Of a stretch of DNA of 64,000 bases, positions 20,171 to 29,861 are shown piece after piece. Source of the DNA: Amylostereum areolatum. Taxonomy: Eukaryota; Basidiomycota; Agaricomycetes; Russulales; Stereaceae. The notes beneath the pieces are model-generated. The model was not told the origin of the DNA. It saw nothing but the letters and a program-made list of their open reading frames with translations, and made no database searches. Position 1 is the stretch's first letter. Every line of letters starts with the position of its first letter. The DNA lies in contig SAXG01000013.1 in assembly GCA_012932865.1 (NCBI GenBank), positions 186,001 to 250,000 on the forward strand. The letters are read 5' to 3'. The position numbers and the translations under genes are program-made.

Positions 20171-21427
20171 ATGGCTGCCCAGTGGATCCGCACCGACCCC
20201 CAACCCCCTCTCCCCGCCGAACTTGCCAACTGCACCGAAATCGGTGGAACATGGAACATTGTCATCGGCCAAACTGGCTCTCCCATCCAACACATGAATA
20301 ACGGCACCGACGATGCCTGGCTCATGGAAGTAAACGGCCAATGGGTCGCCATCCCTGCCGTGCTTGTTGCTGCCCTCAACCTGCCACCCCCCACCGTCAA
20401 CGTCACGGTCCCCCCCATCACCGTCAACCCCCCTGCGGTCACTGTTAGTGCCCCAGCCGCCGCCGCCACCAGACCCCCCCGAAAGAAAGTCCACGCGAAA
20501 ACTCCTGAAGGCTTCTCTGGGAAACGAGAGGACTTCAATGACTGGATGCGGTCGTGCGAGGAATACATGCGAGCTGCTGAGGATGACCTCGTGACGGACA
20601 AGGACAAAGTCCTCTTCATTCTCACCTACATGACGGGGGAGGCAGCACGCACCTGGAAGGCCGAGTATGAGGATGCACACTTGGCCAATGGAGCCATGGT
20701 CGCCTGGGTGGACTTCCACAAAGCACTCAAAGGGGCCTTCACCGACGTCAATGAGCAGCACCGTGCCGCAGTCGAACTGGACGGGTTCAAACAGACGAAG
20801 GGTACCACTGCCCATGAATACTTCGCCAAGTTCGAGCAACTCGCAAGGAAGGCAGGATACTCCACGGCGCAGGACCCTATCCACCTCATGCAGCTGCTCA
20901 AACACAACGTCTACTATCGGACCATCGACTCCATCTACGACAGCGGTCACGTTCCTCAGAAATATGAGGACCTCAAAGAGCGCATCATCCTGATCGACGG
21001 TCTGCGACAGGAGCGGGAGGACCTTAAGACCCAGCGCAGTGGACCCGTGCAGAACCAAAAACCCAAAGGACAAGGATCGTCCAATGGGCAACAAGGGGGG
21101 CAGGTCCCATGGCGCCGCGATGGAACCGGCACGGTGCACGGTGGCAAAGGTCAGCCGATGGACGTCAACCGTGTCGACATCAAGGGACGATGCTTCCGCT
21201 GCGGACAGAATGGCCACCAGGTGCGGGACTGCAGGGTGGACGTGAAGAACATCCGAGACATGTGGGGGAGGGACCGGTACACGGAACCACCAAAGCGGGA
21301 GGCTCGAGCACAGACGTTCGAGACGCCCACCGCCTGGGCTAGGAGCCTGTCGGCCGAAGATCGGAAAAGCGTGATGGACGCGCTTCAAGCTCAGCCGAAG
21401 GTGGAGGAGAAGAAGGAGGGTTTTTGA
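20171..21427 (+). CDS. Gypsy gag (capsid + CCHC zinc knuckle)
   Basis: The 418-residue gag has a proline/valine-rich N-terminus. The retrotransposon capsid domain spans roughly residues 110-270 (TPEGFSGKREDFNDWMRSCE, TYMTGEAARTWKAEY, TTAHEYFAKFEQLARKAGY). A zinc knuckle CFRCGQNGHQVRDC (CX2CX4HX4C) lies near 21190-21232. The frame is open upstream of the ATG back to 19865, so the true N-terminus is uncertain. It ends GAG GGT TTT TGA, with a GGGTTTT heptamer directly before the stop. Confidence 0.92.
   Translation: MAAQWIRTDPQPPLPAELANCTEIGGTWNIVIGQTGSPIQHMNNGTDDAWLMEVNGQWVAIPAVLVAALNLPPPTVNVTVPPITVNPPAVTVSAPAAAATRPPRKKVHAKTPEGFSGKREDFNDWMRSCEEYMRAAEDDLVTDKDKVLFILTYMTGEAARTWKAEYEDAHLANGAMVAWVDFHKALKGAFTDVNEQHRAAVELDGFKQTKGTTAHEYFAKFEQLARKAGYSTAQDPIHLMQLLKHNVYYRTIDSIYDSGHVPQKYEDLKERIILIDGLRQEREDLKTQRSGPVQNQKPKGQGSSNGQQGGQVPWRRDGTGTVHGGKGQPMDVNRVDIKGRCFRCGQNGHQVRDCRVDVKNIRDMWGRDRYTEPPKREARAQTFETPTAWARSLSAEDRKSVMDALQAQPKVEEKKEGF
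21418..21424 (+). promoter_or_regulatory. -1 ribosomal frameshift site GGGTTTT
   Basis: The last gag codons read G-GGT-TTT, a perfect X XXY YYZ slippery heptamer, immediately followed by the gag stop TGA (21425-21427). Slipping back one base puts ribosomes on TTG AGG GGG..., which is exactly the frame of the 1263-codon pol. I did not identify a downstream pseudoknot. Confidence 0.75.
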
Positions 21428-24400
21428 GGGGGCTGACGATGTACACGGCATCTGAAGCCCAAGTTTCTGTTTCTCGCTCGTCTGGTTTTGTGGCGCCTCG
21501 GTGGCCTGGTTCTCGTTTACATATGCGCATTGTTGAATCGGACTGTACTACTACGGGGGATATCCCCATTATGACTTCTCTTACGGACTCTATCGGTACG
21601 GGCACGCGTCCCGTTGTTATTTTAGATACTCAGGCCTCGATTTGTGAGCCTTCGGCTTTGGATATGGCTTCGGTTTCGGCTTCAGTTTTGAATACGGCTT
21701 TGGATACGGACTCGGTTTTGGATATGGACCCTGTGAAGTCGGGGACAACGCCGTGCGATGGAAGGGGCACGGCGCCCAAATCATGTTATATGGCACCTGG
21801 AACAGCTCAATGGACGCTTCGTCGCTTAAGGGAAGACAAACCCGAAAGTGCGATTGCAATCCTTCGCATCTGGACACACCACCGACGCCGTGACGAGGCT
21901 ACTTATGAAGCCATCAAGGAAATAACTGGCATGGGAGACGAGTTAGCATGTCAAGCTCTACTAGAGCTCGCCACTCCTATGCAGTTCATACGCTCCGCCA
22001 GCGCCAAGGAACAAACGGTCATTCCCACACAACTGGTGGTAGATTCCAAACGCATTGTCAAAGCTCTCGCACTCCTGGACAGTGGTTGCACTGGCTCGTG
22101 TATCAACACGAAGTTTGTGCAGGAAAATCACATCCCCACGCGACGGACCGCTCGCCCAATCCCAGTACGAAATGCAGACGGCACTCTCAACGCAGGAGGT
22201 CCCATCACGGAATATGTCACACTTCGCCTAAATATTCAAGACCATGAAGAAAACATTGACCTGGCGGTCTCCAATCTAGGAGATACGGACCTTTTCATTG
22301 GACATGAGTGGCTAAAGAAGCACAACCCTCACATCGACTGGAAATCCGGGTCAATTGAATTTGACCGATGCCCTGTCAGCTGCTCTCGTCCCCCTCCCCT
22401 CCTCAATATCGATGAGGATGAAGAGGAGGAGGAAGAGCCAGTCCACATGGAAAAGGACGAGCAGCTGTTTGCTTTCGACTGGGATGGCTACAAAGCGACA
22501 TACCACATCCGGACCCATGCATCGGACATTGCAATTGAAGAGCACGCTAAGAAAAAAGAACAGACCTTCTCTGAGCGAGTCCCAACGGTGTACCACGAAT
22601 TCAAGGACATCTTTGACAAAGACGACTTCGACAAGCTCCCTGAGCGACGCCCATGGGACCACGCCATTGAGCTCACTCCTAACTTCAAACCGGTTGATTG
22701 CAAAGTTTACCCCCTCACATTGGACGAGCAGAAGCAACTGGACGCCTTTCTGGAAGAGAACCTGAGATCTGGCCGGATCCAACCGTCCAAATCACCCATG
22801 GCCTCCCCATTCTTCTTCATCAAGAAAAAAGACGGCTCGCTACGTCCTGTGCAGGACTATCGAAAGCTCAATGAGATGACAATAAAGAACCGTTACCCGC
22901 TCCCACTCATCCAAGAGTTGGTTGACAAACTTAAAGGAGCACGGCACTTTACCAAGCTCGATGTCCGATGGGGGTACAACAATGTTCGGATTAAAGAAGG
23001 GGACGAGTGGAAAGCTGCATTCCGCACGAACAAAGGTCTCTACGAGCCTACGGTCATGTTCTTTGGACTCACCAACTCCCCGTCTACGTTCCAAGCCATG
23101 ATGAATGACCTGTTCAAAGACTTGATCCACCAAGGAGTCGTGGTCGTCTATTTGGACGACATCCTCATCTTCACACATACGCTAGAAGAACATCGTCGAA
23201 TAGTCAAAGAGGTCCTTCGGATCCTGCGAGAAAACAAACTCTATCTGAAGCCAGAAAAGTGCGAGTTTGAGAAGGCAGAAATCGAATACCTGGGCATGAT
23301 TGTCGGCGGAGGAAGGGTTCGCATGGATCCAGCAAAGGTCGCGGCAATCACCAATTGGCCAGCCCCCAAAACGAAGAAACAACTTCAATCATTTTTGGGC
23401 TTTTGCAACTTCTACCGTCGCTTTATCAAGGACTTCAGTGGCATTGCTCACCCAATGACTAAACTCACTGGGAAGACGGAATGGGTCTGGGACACCCCAC
23501 AGCAGGAGGCTTTTGAGGAACTCAAGCGACGTATAACATCGCAGCCAGTTCTAGCAATCCCTACAGACGATGGGCAGTTCCGTGTTGAGGCGGACTCCTC
23601 TGACTATGCCACGGGCGCGGTACTTTCGCAACAACAGGACAATGGCAAATGGCACCCGGTCGCCTTCCTCTCAAAGTCCCTCAGCGAAGCTGAGAGGAAC
23701 TATGAGATTTATGACAAGGAATTACTGGCTATCATGACGGCGCTAGAGGAATGGAGACAATACCTCATGGGGGCACAACAGGAGTTTGAAATCTGGTCGG
23801 ATCATCGCAATCTCACGTACTTCCGCAAGGCGCAGAAGCTAAATCGGAGACAAGCACGATGGTTAACGGAGCTACAAGAGTATCATTGTACGCTACTCCA
23901 CAAGCCTGGCAAAACAATGGGTAAACCCGATGCTATTTCCCGACTAGCGGGCCTTGAGAAGGGGGAGAAAGACAATGAAAACATTGTCCTCCTGAAACCA
24001 GAACTCTTTCGCGCCCTCAACCATGCAGGAATTATAACCAATGGACCTGACAATGTCTTCATTGAGCGGATTCAGGAGGCTACCTTACTCCGAGACCATG
24101 CAGTAGAACGCGCCTTAGCACTCAAAGTGAAGGGATGGCTGGAACACGCAGATGGAACGATCACCTGGCAACACAGACTCTATGTCCCAAGAGACAAAGG
24201 ACTCCGTGCAGACATCATCCAAGCTCATCATGACGGCCCGCTTGTCGGTCATCCAGGACGATACAAGACCCATGAGCTCATCACGCGCAACTACTGGTGG
24301 CCTGCCATTAGAGACGATGTCCGGAAATATGTTGAAGGATGTGAGACCTGCCAACGTACCAAGATTAGACATGATCACATTGCCGCTCCACTCCACCCAC

Positions 24401-25215
24401 ATGACCCGCCACAAGCGCCCTGGGAGCATGTATCCATCGACTTTGTCATGCCGCTCCCAGTCTCGGATGGAAAAGACGCCATCTGCAATGTGAACTGCAT
24501 GGGTACCAAGCAGGTTGTATTCTGGGCCACGACCAAAGACCTAACGGAGGACGAACTCGCCTTCGAGTACCTACGCGAGGTGGTCCCCCATCATGGAATT
24601 CCTAGAAAGATTGTCAGCGACCGTGGCAGCGTGTTTGTCTCCAAATTCACCACGGCATTGTTCCAACTGTTAGGCATTGAAGGGAACCCATCCACGGCGT
24701 ATCACCCTCAGACGGACGGACAGACCGAACGCTCCAACATGACCATGGAAAACTACCTTCGCATCTTCGTCAATCAACGACAGGACAATTGGACACGTTA
24801 CCTCCCACTTGCCATGACTGCGCTCAACAACATGGTCCATAGTTCGATTGGGATGTCTCCCAACTTTGCCAACTATGGTCGGGAACTCTACCTGGGGACA
24901 AACCCTCGACGTGAGACAGACAACCCATCGGCGAACGAGTTTGCACAACGCATGCGAGACATCTATGAGGAAGCCCGCTCTGCGCTAAAGGCAGCACAGG
25001 ACGATCAAAAGCGCTTTTACGATCGCAAGAAGGACGAACCAATAGATTACAAAATTGGCGACTTCGTCTGGCTGGAAGCCAAGACCAGAGATGGCCAAAC
25101 CGTAATCAAAACGGCACGTCCTATGCAAAAGCTAGATGACAAGCGCTTTGGTCCTTTCGAAATCCTGGAAAAAGTCGGAGCATCGGCTTACAAGCTTCGC
25201 CTCCCTGCATCCTAG
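21424..25215 (+). CDS. Gypsy pol (protease, RT, RNase H, integrase)
   Basis: The frame is 1263 codons, in the -1 frame relative to gag. The protease active site is ALLDSGCTGS (about 22070). RT has QDYRKLNEMT, FGLTNSPSTFQ and VVYLDDILIF (YLDD at about 23152). RNase H shows VEADSSDYATG, YDKELLAI and WSDHRNL. Integrase has an HHCC zinc domain (HHDGPLVGHPGR.. CETCQ) and DDE residues in SIDFVMPLP, KIVSDRGSVF and YHPQTDGQTERSN. The C-terminal GPFEILEKVG block is present. Translation stops at TAG (25213-25215) in the middle of the linker that normally reads on into HPVF..LL and the chromodomain. Everything before that stop is intact. Confidence 0.93.
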   Translation: MRGLTMYTASEAQVSVSRSSGFVAPRWPGSRLHMRIVESDCTTTGDIPIMTSLTDSIGTGTRPVVILDTQASICEPSALDMASVSASVLNTALDTDSVLDMDPVKSGTTPCDGRGTAPKSCYMAPGTAQWTLRRLREDKPESAIAILRIWTHHRRRDEATYEAIKEITGMGDELACQALLELATPMQFIRSASAKEQTVIPTQLVVDSKRIVKALALLDSGCTGSCINTKFVQENHIPTRRTARPIPVRNADGTLNAGGPITEYVTLRLNIQDHEENIDLAVSNLGDTDLFIGHEWLKKHNPHIDWKSGSIEFDRCPVSCSRPPPLLNIDEDEEEEEEPVHMEKDEQLFAFDWDGYKATYHIRTHASDIAIEEHAKKKEQTFSERVPTVYHEFKDIFDKDDFDKLPERRPWDHAIELTPNFKPVDCKVYPLTLDEQKQLDAFLEENLRSGRIQPSKSPMASPFFFIKKKDGSLRPVQDYRKLNEMTIKNRYPLPLIQELVDKLKGARHFTKLDVRWGYNNVRIKEGDEWKAAFRTNKGLYEPTVMFFGLTNSPSTFQAMMNDLFKDLIHQGVVVVYLDDILIFTHTLEEHRRIVKEVLRILRENKLYLKPEKCEFEKAEIEYLGMIVGGGRVRMDPAKVAAITNWPAPKTKKQLQSFLGFCNFYRRFIKDFSGIAHPMTKLTGKTEWVWDTPQQEAFEELKRRITSQPVLAIPTDDGQFRVEADSSDYATGAVLSQQQDNGKWHPVAFLSKSLSEAERNYEIYDKELLAIMTALEEWRQYLMGAQQEFEIWSDHRNLTYFRKAQKLNRRQARWLTELQEYHCTLLHKPGKTMGKPDAISRLAGLEKGEKDNENIVLLKPELFRALNHAGIITNGPDNVFIERIQEATLLRDHAVERALALKVKGWLEHADGTITWQHRLYVPRDKGLRADIIQAHHDGPLVGHPGRYKTHELITRNYWWPAIRDDVRKYVEGCETCQRTKIRHDHIAAPLHPHDPPQAPWEHVSIDFVMPLPVSDGKDAICNVNCMGTKQVVFWATTKDLTEDELAFEYLREVVPHHGIPRKIVSDRGSVFVSKFTTALFQLLGIEGNPSTAYHPQTDGQTERSNMTMENYLRIFVNQRQDNWTRYLPLAMTALNNMVHSSIGMSPNFANYGRELYLGTNPRRETDNPSANEFAQRMRDIYEEARSALKAAQDDQKRFYDRKKDEPIDYKIGDFVWLEAKTRDGQTVIKTARPMQKLDDKRFGPFEILEKVGASAYKLRLPAS

Positions 25216-25599
25216 TCACGAAAACATCCGGTCTTCAACGAGTCCCTCCTATCTCCCCACAACGGTCCCGCCTTTGACAATCAGAAAGCACCTACACCTC
25301 CACCGCCAGAGTTAGTCCAAGGAGAGGAAGTCTATGAGGTCGAAAAGATTATAGACTCCAAGAAGGTTGGTCGCGGCTTCAAGTACCTCGTCAAATGGAA
25401 AGGCTACCCAGACAATGACAATACTTGGGAGCCTCTCACCAATCTCCAGAATGCCAAGAAACGCATTGACGACTTCCACCGTGAACATCCGGGTGCCCCG
25501 AAACCTGCACGCCTTAATCGTGGGAAACTCCTGTCGGAGGAAGAAACTGGATCTGATTACGACGAGGACGTCGAATCTAAGGAAGGGGTGATGTCATGA
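25216..25599 (+). pseudogene. Chromodomain segment of pol, separated by a TAG codon
   Basis: In the same frame as pol, directly after the TAG, the reading continues SRKHPVFNESLLSP and then a canonical chromodomain (EEVYEVEKIIDSK, YLVKWKGYPDNDNTWEPL) at about 25330-25490. It ends in an acidic tail stopping just inside the 3' LTR at 25597-25599. In the family 1 element the matching position is a Trp (KTWRIHPVF), so a TGG to TAG change is likely. Without readthrough the integrase lacks its chromatin-targeting module. Confidence 0.85.
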
Positions 25600-26048
25600 A
25601 CGGTCTATAATTTTCTTTTTACTTTACATCAGTTACACGCTTTAGGACTTATCGACTTATCACCGGTCCGGCTCCACCTTGGCCCGGACCCGGCTCATCT
25701 ATATCCCGCCCGGACCCACGTGACTCATCTCGGTCCGGGTCTGACTCCTTTCTCTTGACTCATGCTGTACGATACTGACTCATGCTGTGCCCTTTTACAT
25801 ACGACTGCTTACTTATACTTGGTCTGCTTACTGATCGCCGTGTATTGGTTGCTTACCTAAGTCTCTCTCCTCTTGTGTATATAAGGCTCGCTCTTGCTGT
25901 ACATATCCCTTATCTCGAGCTAGTCAATTCTACCGACTTTGCTTGCTTTCCCTTGTCTGTCGCCGTGTCTGATCGGCTCCCCTCTGTCGTCCTCTTCCTC
26001 TGTCAGCTTTGTCGTAACTTGGTGCTGTCGCACTAGTCGTTGCTGACA
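25592..26048 (+). repeat. 3' LTR (family 3)
   Basis: This is the second copy of 18535-18991 with one base difference. It is preceded by the polypurine tract GGAAGGGGTGA. Confidence 0.95.
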
Positions 26049-26053
26049 CAAAT

Positions 26054-26425
26054 GTCCAATTGGAGAGAAGATAGTAAGGTCAGTGCCGATTGGGTGTCCC
26101 GGGTGCAGAATGTCTTTGATTTTCCTGACTCGTCAATACACACCGACGGTGAAAGTGATGGTGTGGAATGAGTTATATATGTGCATAGATCATGTGTCTA
26201 AATCACCAGCATGATTGGTTCCCTGTGGAAAGAGATATGACCCAAGGAGTGGTGGTTTTCAGTGTATTTCACCCAAAATATCAGGAATACATGAATATGT
26301 ATTTTTGTAGGCTGAACAAAGTGAGAGGAGCAAGGGAAGTGTGAGATACAGGTATCCAGCTTGGAAGGTCTGCGGCACTTGCTCAGACTGTGCTTGGTAT
26401 CCACTTCAGCAACACACGCACTCAT
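26054..26425. other. Spacer, short open frame only
   Basis: Right of the Gypsy element a short frame (about 26052-26171) ends in an acidic tail. It could be the 3' end of a gene interrupted by the retrotransposon, but no matching upstream part was found left of 18530. Confidence 0.25.
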
Positions 26426-26429
26426 ATCT

Positions 26430-27060
26430 CACACTTCTGGGGTGGGCACAAGCAGTGTGTGAGGGCGGGCACGAGCAGGTGGTGCGCGGGTGCAGGGCAA
26501 GCACAGGCGGGTGTGGACGCAAGTGCCGGCAGGTGCGCGGGTGGGTGGAGTGCGGGTGCAGGGTGAGCGCAAACAGGCGGTGCACGGGCGCAGGGTGAGC
26601 GCAGGTGCCAGTGGAACGGGCCCGGGTGTGTGCGGAACAAGCACACCACGTGAGCTGGCGGGCACGCAGTCAACAATATGCATGCACACAGCATCTAGCG
26701 GTGGGAGCGGCGGTGGCGACGCGGTTGCGGACGTCTGCAGTCCATGACGGTGGTGGTGGCGGCTTGGTAAGTGGCAGCGGCGGAGCCTGTACGGCCCGTG
26801 ATGCACATTGCAATGGCTCCCGACAGCTTGCCGTGCAACAGAGTGTGGGAGGTATTGCATTGACTCCACAACACTTTCCCATAGATATTATAATACAGTT
26901 ACAGGGTCTGGTGCCACACCTGTGCCCTCGACATGCATGCACATGCTATTGACGCCCATGCCTGTGCACCCATGTGCCCTTGACACCTGTGCCTGCAACG
27001 ATCACACCTGTGCCCTCGGCGCCCACACGCACATGCCCTAGATGCCCGTGTGCCTTCAAC
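26430..27060. repeat. GC-rich low-complexity region
   Basis: Short degenerate units appear (GCGGGTGCAGGGCGAGC type up to 26.66 kb; CACCTGTGCCCTCGACGCCC type from 26.9 to 27.06 kb). Open frames here reflect the repeats. The style resembles the 10.7-12.9 kb block. Confidence 0.6.
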
Positions 27061-27257
27061 TCTTACGAGTACTCGTGCTCGTCGCACCCACACGCCTCTT
27101 GTAAATAGCAGAAATATAAAATAGAATAAAATGATCATGAAATAGAGTAGAATGAAATGAAATAAGTAAATTCTATGCTTTGAAGAATCTAAGAAAATGT
27201 GGACTGTAGGTGGGCTTCAAAACTGTTGGTAGGTTGAGATTGGAACAAATGTACAGT

Positions 27258-27357
27258 GTGATGACGTGACCTAAAGGCGGAAATGATGTACCTGATGTGC
27301 AGTTCTGCCCAAACTGCACACCAAGTACGTCATTTCCACTTTGGGTCACGTGATGAC
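27258..27357. repeat. 100 bp imperfect palindrome
   Basis: GTGATGACGTGACC..GGCGGAAATGATGTA.. pairs with ..TACGTCATTTCC..GGGTCACGTGATGAC around CTGCCC. Mismatches are mostly transitions. It resembles the 11.85-12.4 kb palindromes in architecture, though not in sequence. Confidence 0.8.
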
Positions 27358-27377
27358 TATCGGCAAACATGTCGTAT

Positions 27378-27475
27378 AGTTGGATAAAATAAAATAAGCA
27401 CAACAGGGATTGGAACCAGCAACCAATATACCTGCACACAAATCTTGTGATACCAATAGACTACAACTACTTAGG
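27378..27475 (-). repeat. tRNA-like sequence (probable SINE head or tRNA pseudogene)
   Basis: On the minus strand, TAGTCTATTGGTATCAC resembles an RNA polymerase III A box in a D-loop, and GGTTCCAATCC about 40 bp later resembles a B box in a T-loop. A T-rich tail (TTATTTTATTTTATCC) follows. The anticodon arm does not fold properly, so this is not a functional tRNA. Confidence 0.4.
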
Positions 27476-27535
27476 CAGAGAGCAATATTCACGTATTTAT
27501 ACCACTCTTACCTTGCAAGTCCATATAAGTGCTCC

Positions 27536-27810
27536 TGCACCCCAACACAAAGTCGTGTGAGTGCTTGTGCGCTCCCACACCTAACACAAAATAGTGTGAG
27601 CACTTGCGCGCTCCCACACCCCCTCCCCACACAAAATGGTGTGAGCGCTTGCGCGCTCCCACACCCAACACAAAATAGCGTGAGCGCTTGCGCGCTCTCA
27701 CCCCCCCTCCCCACACAAAATGCTTGCGTGCTCCCACACCCAATACAACATACCGTGAGCACTTGCGTGCTCCCGCACCCTAGCACAAAATAGCATGAGC
27801 ACTGAACTCT
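27536..27810. repeat. Minisatellite, ~40 bp unit
   Basis: Six to seven tandem units carry GTGAGCGCTTGCGCGCTCCCACACC plus ACACAAAATAG. The unit core GAGCGCTTGCGCGCTC is itself palindromic. Unit length alternates because of an extra CCTCCCC block. Confidence 0.8.
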
Positions 27811-27939
27811 GCCTACAAAAATGTGAACATTAGGGTTTAAAAAATCTGACCTTCTAAAAATGTGGGGAACTGTACTGCCATGCTTGCAATGGCCCACTCC
27901 CCACCAAGTGTGGCAAGCATCTGAGAGCAACTTGCACTC

Positions 27940-28045
27940 AACAGACATCAAGGTAGCAGGAATTACTAAAAAATCCTGGGCCATGCACATGATGACCATA
28001 GCCTTCTAACAATTGAGCTCTAGGACCTCTGGAAATATGGAGATG
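27940..28045 (-). repeat. Second tRNA-like fragment
   Basis: On the minus strand, GGTCCTAGAGCTCAATTGTTAG resembles the acceptor and D-arm of a tRNA (A-box-like GAGCTCAATTG), but no convincing B box follows. It may be a SINE remnant. Confidence 0.25.
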
Positions 28046-28329
28046 GGTGCTGAGAATGACAGCTGAGATGGCTGAAAGAATCACCAGAGTTGGGCATGAG
28101 TGTAATAGGTGTAGTAGAGGCTGATAGCTTGCACCTGGTAGCACCTACGGGCATGTCACACACTGCCACTTTGGATAGGGTTTACTGACTAGTATACTCA
28201 CTACTTACTGTCTACAGCTGATGGGGTAGCTAGATAGTAAAACTATACCATATAAACAGTTTATAGACAGTAGATAGACTATAACGTTGGAGCCTTACTT
28301 TAATCACTGTGCCAGCACACACCTTCTCT

Positions 28330-29060
28330 TACCACGACCACGACCATGACCCATTGTGGTCGTTGTTCCTCCCTCCCCACTCCTACTGCCACCTGGGCTC
28401 ACCGTCGTGTTGCCTCCTCCGTCCGTCGCATCACCCCTCCGTCTCATCATCTCCACCATCGTGGCACCCCACACCTCGCCTCCCCTGCCATCGCATCACC
28501 CTACTCCTTGGTTCCTCTCTGTCTCATCACCCCCGCCACGTCATCGCCCCTGCTGTCGTGTCAACCTGCCACCTCGTCGTCCCCGCCATGCCGTCACCCT
28601 ACCACGTCATCTCCCCTGCCGTCTTGTCACCCCCGCCACGTTGTCACCCCTGCTGTCGTGTCGCCCTGCCATGTTGTCACCCCTGCTGTCCACCCCGCTG
28701 TCTTGTCGCCCCCGCCACACCATCACGCTGCCGCCTTGTCATCCCCGCCATTGCATCTCCCCCGCCACGTTGTCACCCCTGCTGTTGTGTTGCCCCCGCC
28801 ATGCCGTCACGCTGCTGCCTCCTTGTCCCCATCGTCGTGTCACCCCCGCCATGTTGTCTCCTTGCTGTCACGTCTCCTCTGCTGTCACGTCACCCTGCGC
28901 CTCTGTTTCCCTTTGTCCTGTCACCCCTGCCACGTTGTCTCCCCACCGCCTCGTTGCCCCCACCATTGCGTCACCCTGTGCCTCGGTTTTCCTAGGCTTT
29001 ATCATGCCCGCCCCCTCGTTGCTCCACCCCTTCATTGTTCCGCACCCTTGTTGCCCCAAG
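28330..29060. repeat. C-rich minisatellite, ~40 bp degenerate unit
   Basis: Units of the kind CCCCCGCCACGTTGTCACC plus CCTGCTGTCGTGTCGCC repeat through about 700 bp. All three plus-strand frames are open for up to 250 codons, but the products are Pro/Ser/His/Arg repeats with no domain. Confidence 0.75.
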
Positions 29061-29368
29061 CCTTGTCTCCCCGGTTGTCTTGACAGCAAGAAGTTCTTGC
29101 TGTTGTGATGTTTTGTTTACTAGATACTATTATATTACATGTACATATCATTGCTTCTATTACATTATACTGCCCAATGTCATTGAATTGCTTGTCTTAA
29201 TGCTTGTGATTGTGGTCTACAAACAAATCTAAAATCTAAAAAAAAAACCAGAGACCTGGGTTGAATGTGTATTGATTAGTACTTTAGCTCTAGTTTACCC
29301 AGGTTGTGCTTCATTTGCTGTTCAGTTGACCAACTGCCCAATGAATACCTGGGTTTGGGACAAGTTCC

Positions 29369-29861
29369 TGTCATGAACGCCTCCAAATTGTATACATCGG
29401 ACCTACATTTATTGTAGTTTATAGTAGTTTACCATCGGACCTCGCATCGGACTTTGCCCCGCTTTGCATCGTGTCCGGCCCTTCGGGCATACCGGTCTTC
29501 TCGGCTTCCTCGGTCAGGATCTAGACCTTGGAGTCATACTTACCTCGCCTCGTGTTGTGACCCACTTCGTACTCCGTGGTACCCACTTCGTAGTCAGTCC
29601 TGACCCACTCCTACTCCGGCCTCGTTTGTCCTTGTTTGGGCTCTTATCCTCATGTATATAAGGGCTCACTAATCTATGAGGAGAGGGTCATCTCGACCTT
29701 TTCTATTCTCCGGCTACCTGGGGGATCTTCCCTAAGTACTGCAGGGGTAGATCTATACCTTCCTTTTACCTAGTTATTCCTCGCCCTATTCTCGTCTCCT
29801 CTCGCCTTGTACCTCGTCGCGACATCCTGAAACCTGCGCCGCAGGTAGACCATTGCTGACA
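29369..29861 (+). repeat. 5' LTR (family 2)
   Basis: It begins TGTCATGAACGCC and ends ATTGCTGACA, with TATATAAGG at about 29655. It is the same family as the solo LTR at 12960-13451. Confidence 0.93.

Larger units (their letters stand above)
18535..26048 (+). mobile_element. Full-length Ty3/Gypsy chromodomain retrotransposon (family 3), young
   Basis: The element is 7.5 kb with 457 bp LTRs that differ at one position (G at 18574, A at 25631). A 5-bp target duplication CAAAT lies at 18530-18534 and 26049-26053. The order is LTR, leader, a short gag-upstream ORF, gag, pol (protease, RT, RNase H, integrase), chromodomain, purine tract (GGAAGGGGTGA), LTR. The near-identity of the LTRs shows recent insertion, yet two in-frame stops are present (19862 and 25213). 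Confidence 0.95.

Noticed and set aside
27378..27475. Functional tRNA gene
   Set aside because: A- and B-box-like motifs exist but the anticodon and acceptor arms do not pair properly.
27536..27810. CRISPR-like array of ~40 bp repeats
   Set aside because: The organism is a fungus and the units are directly adjacent with drift, not identical repeats with unique spacers. It is a minisatellite.
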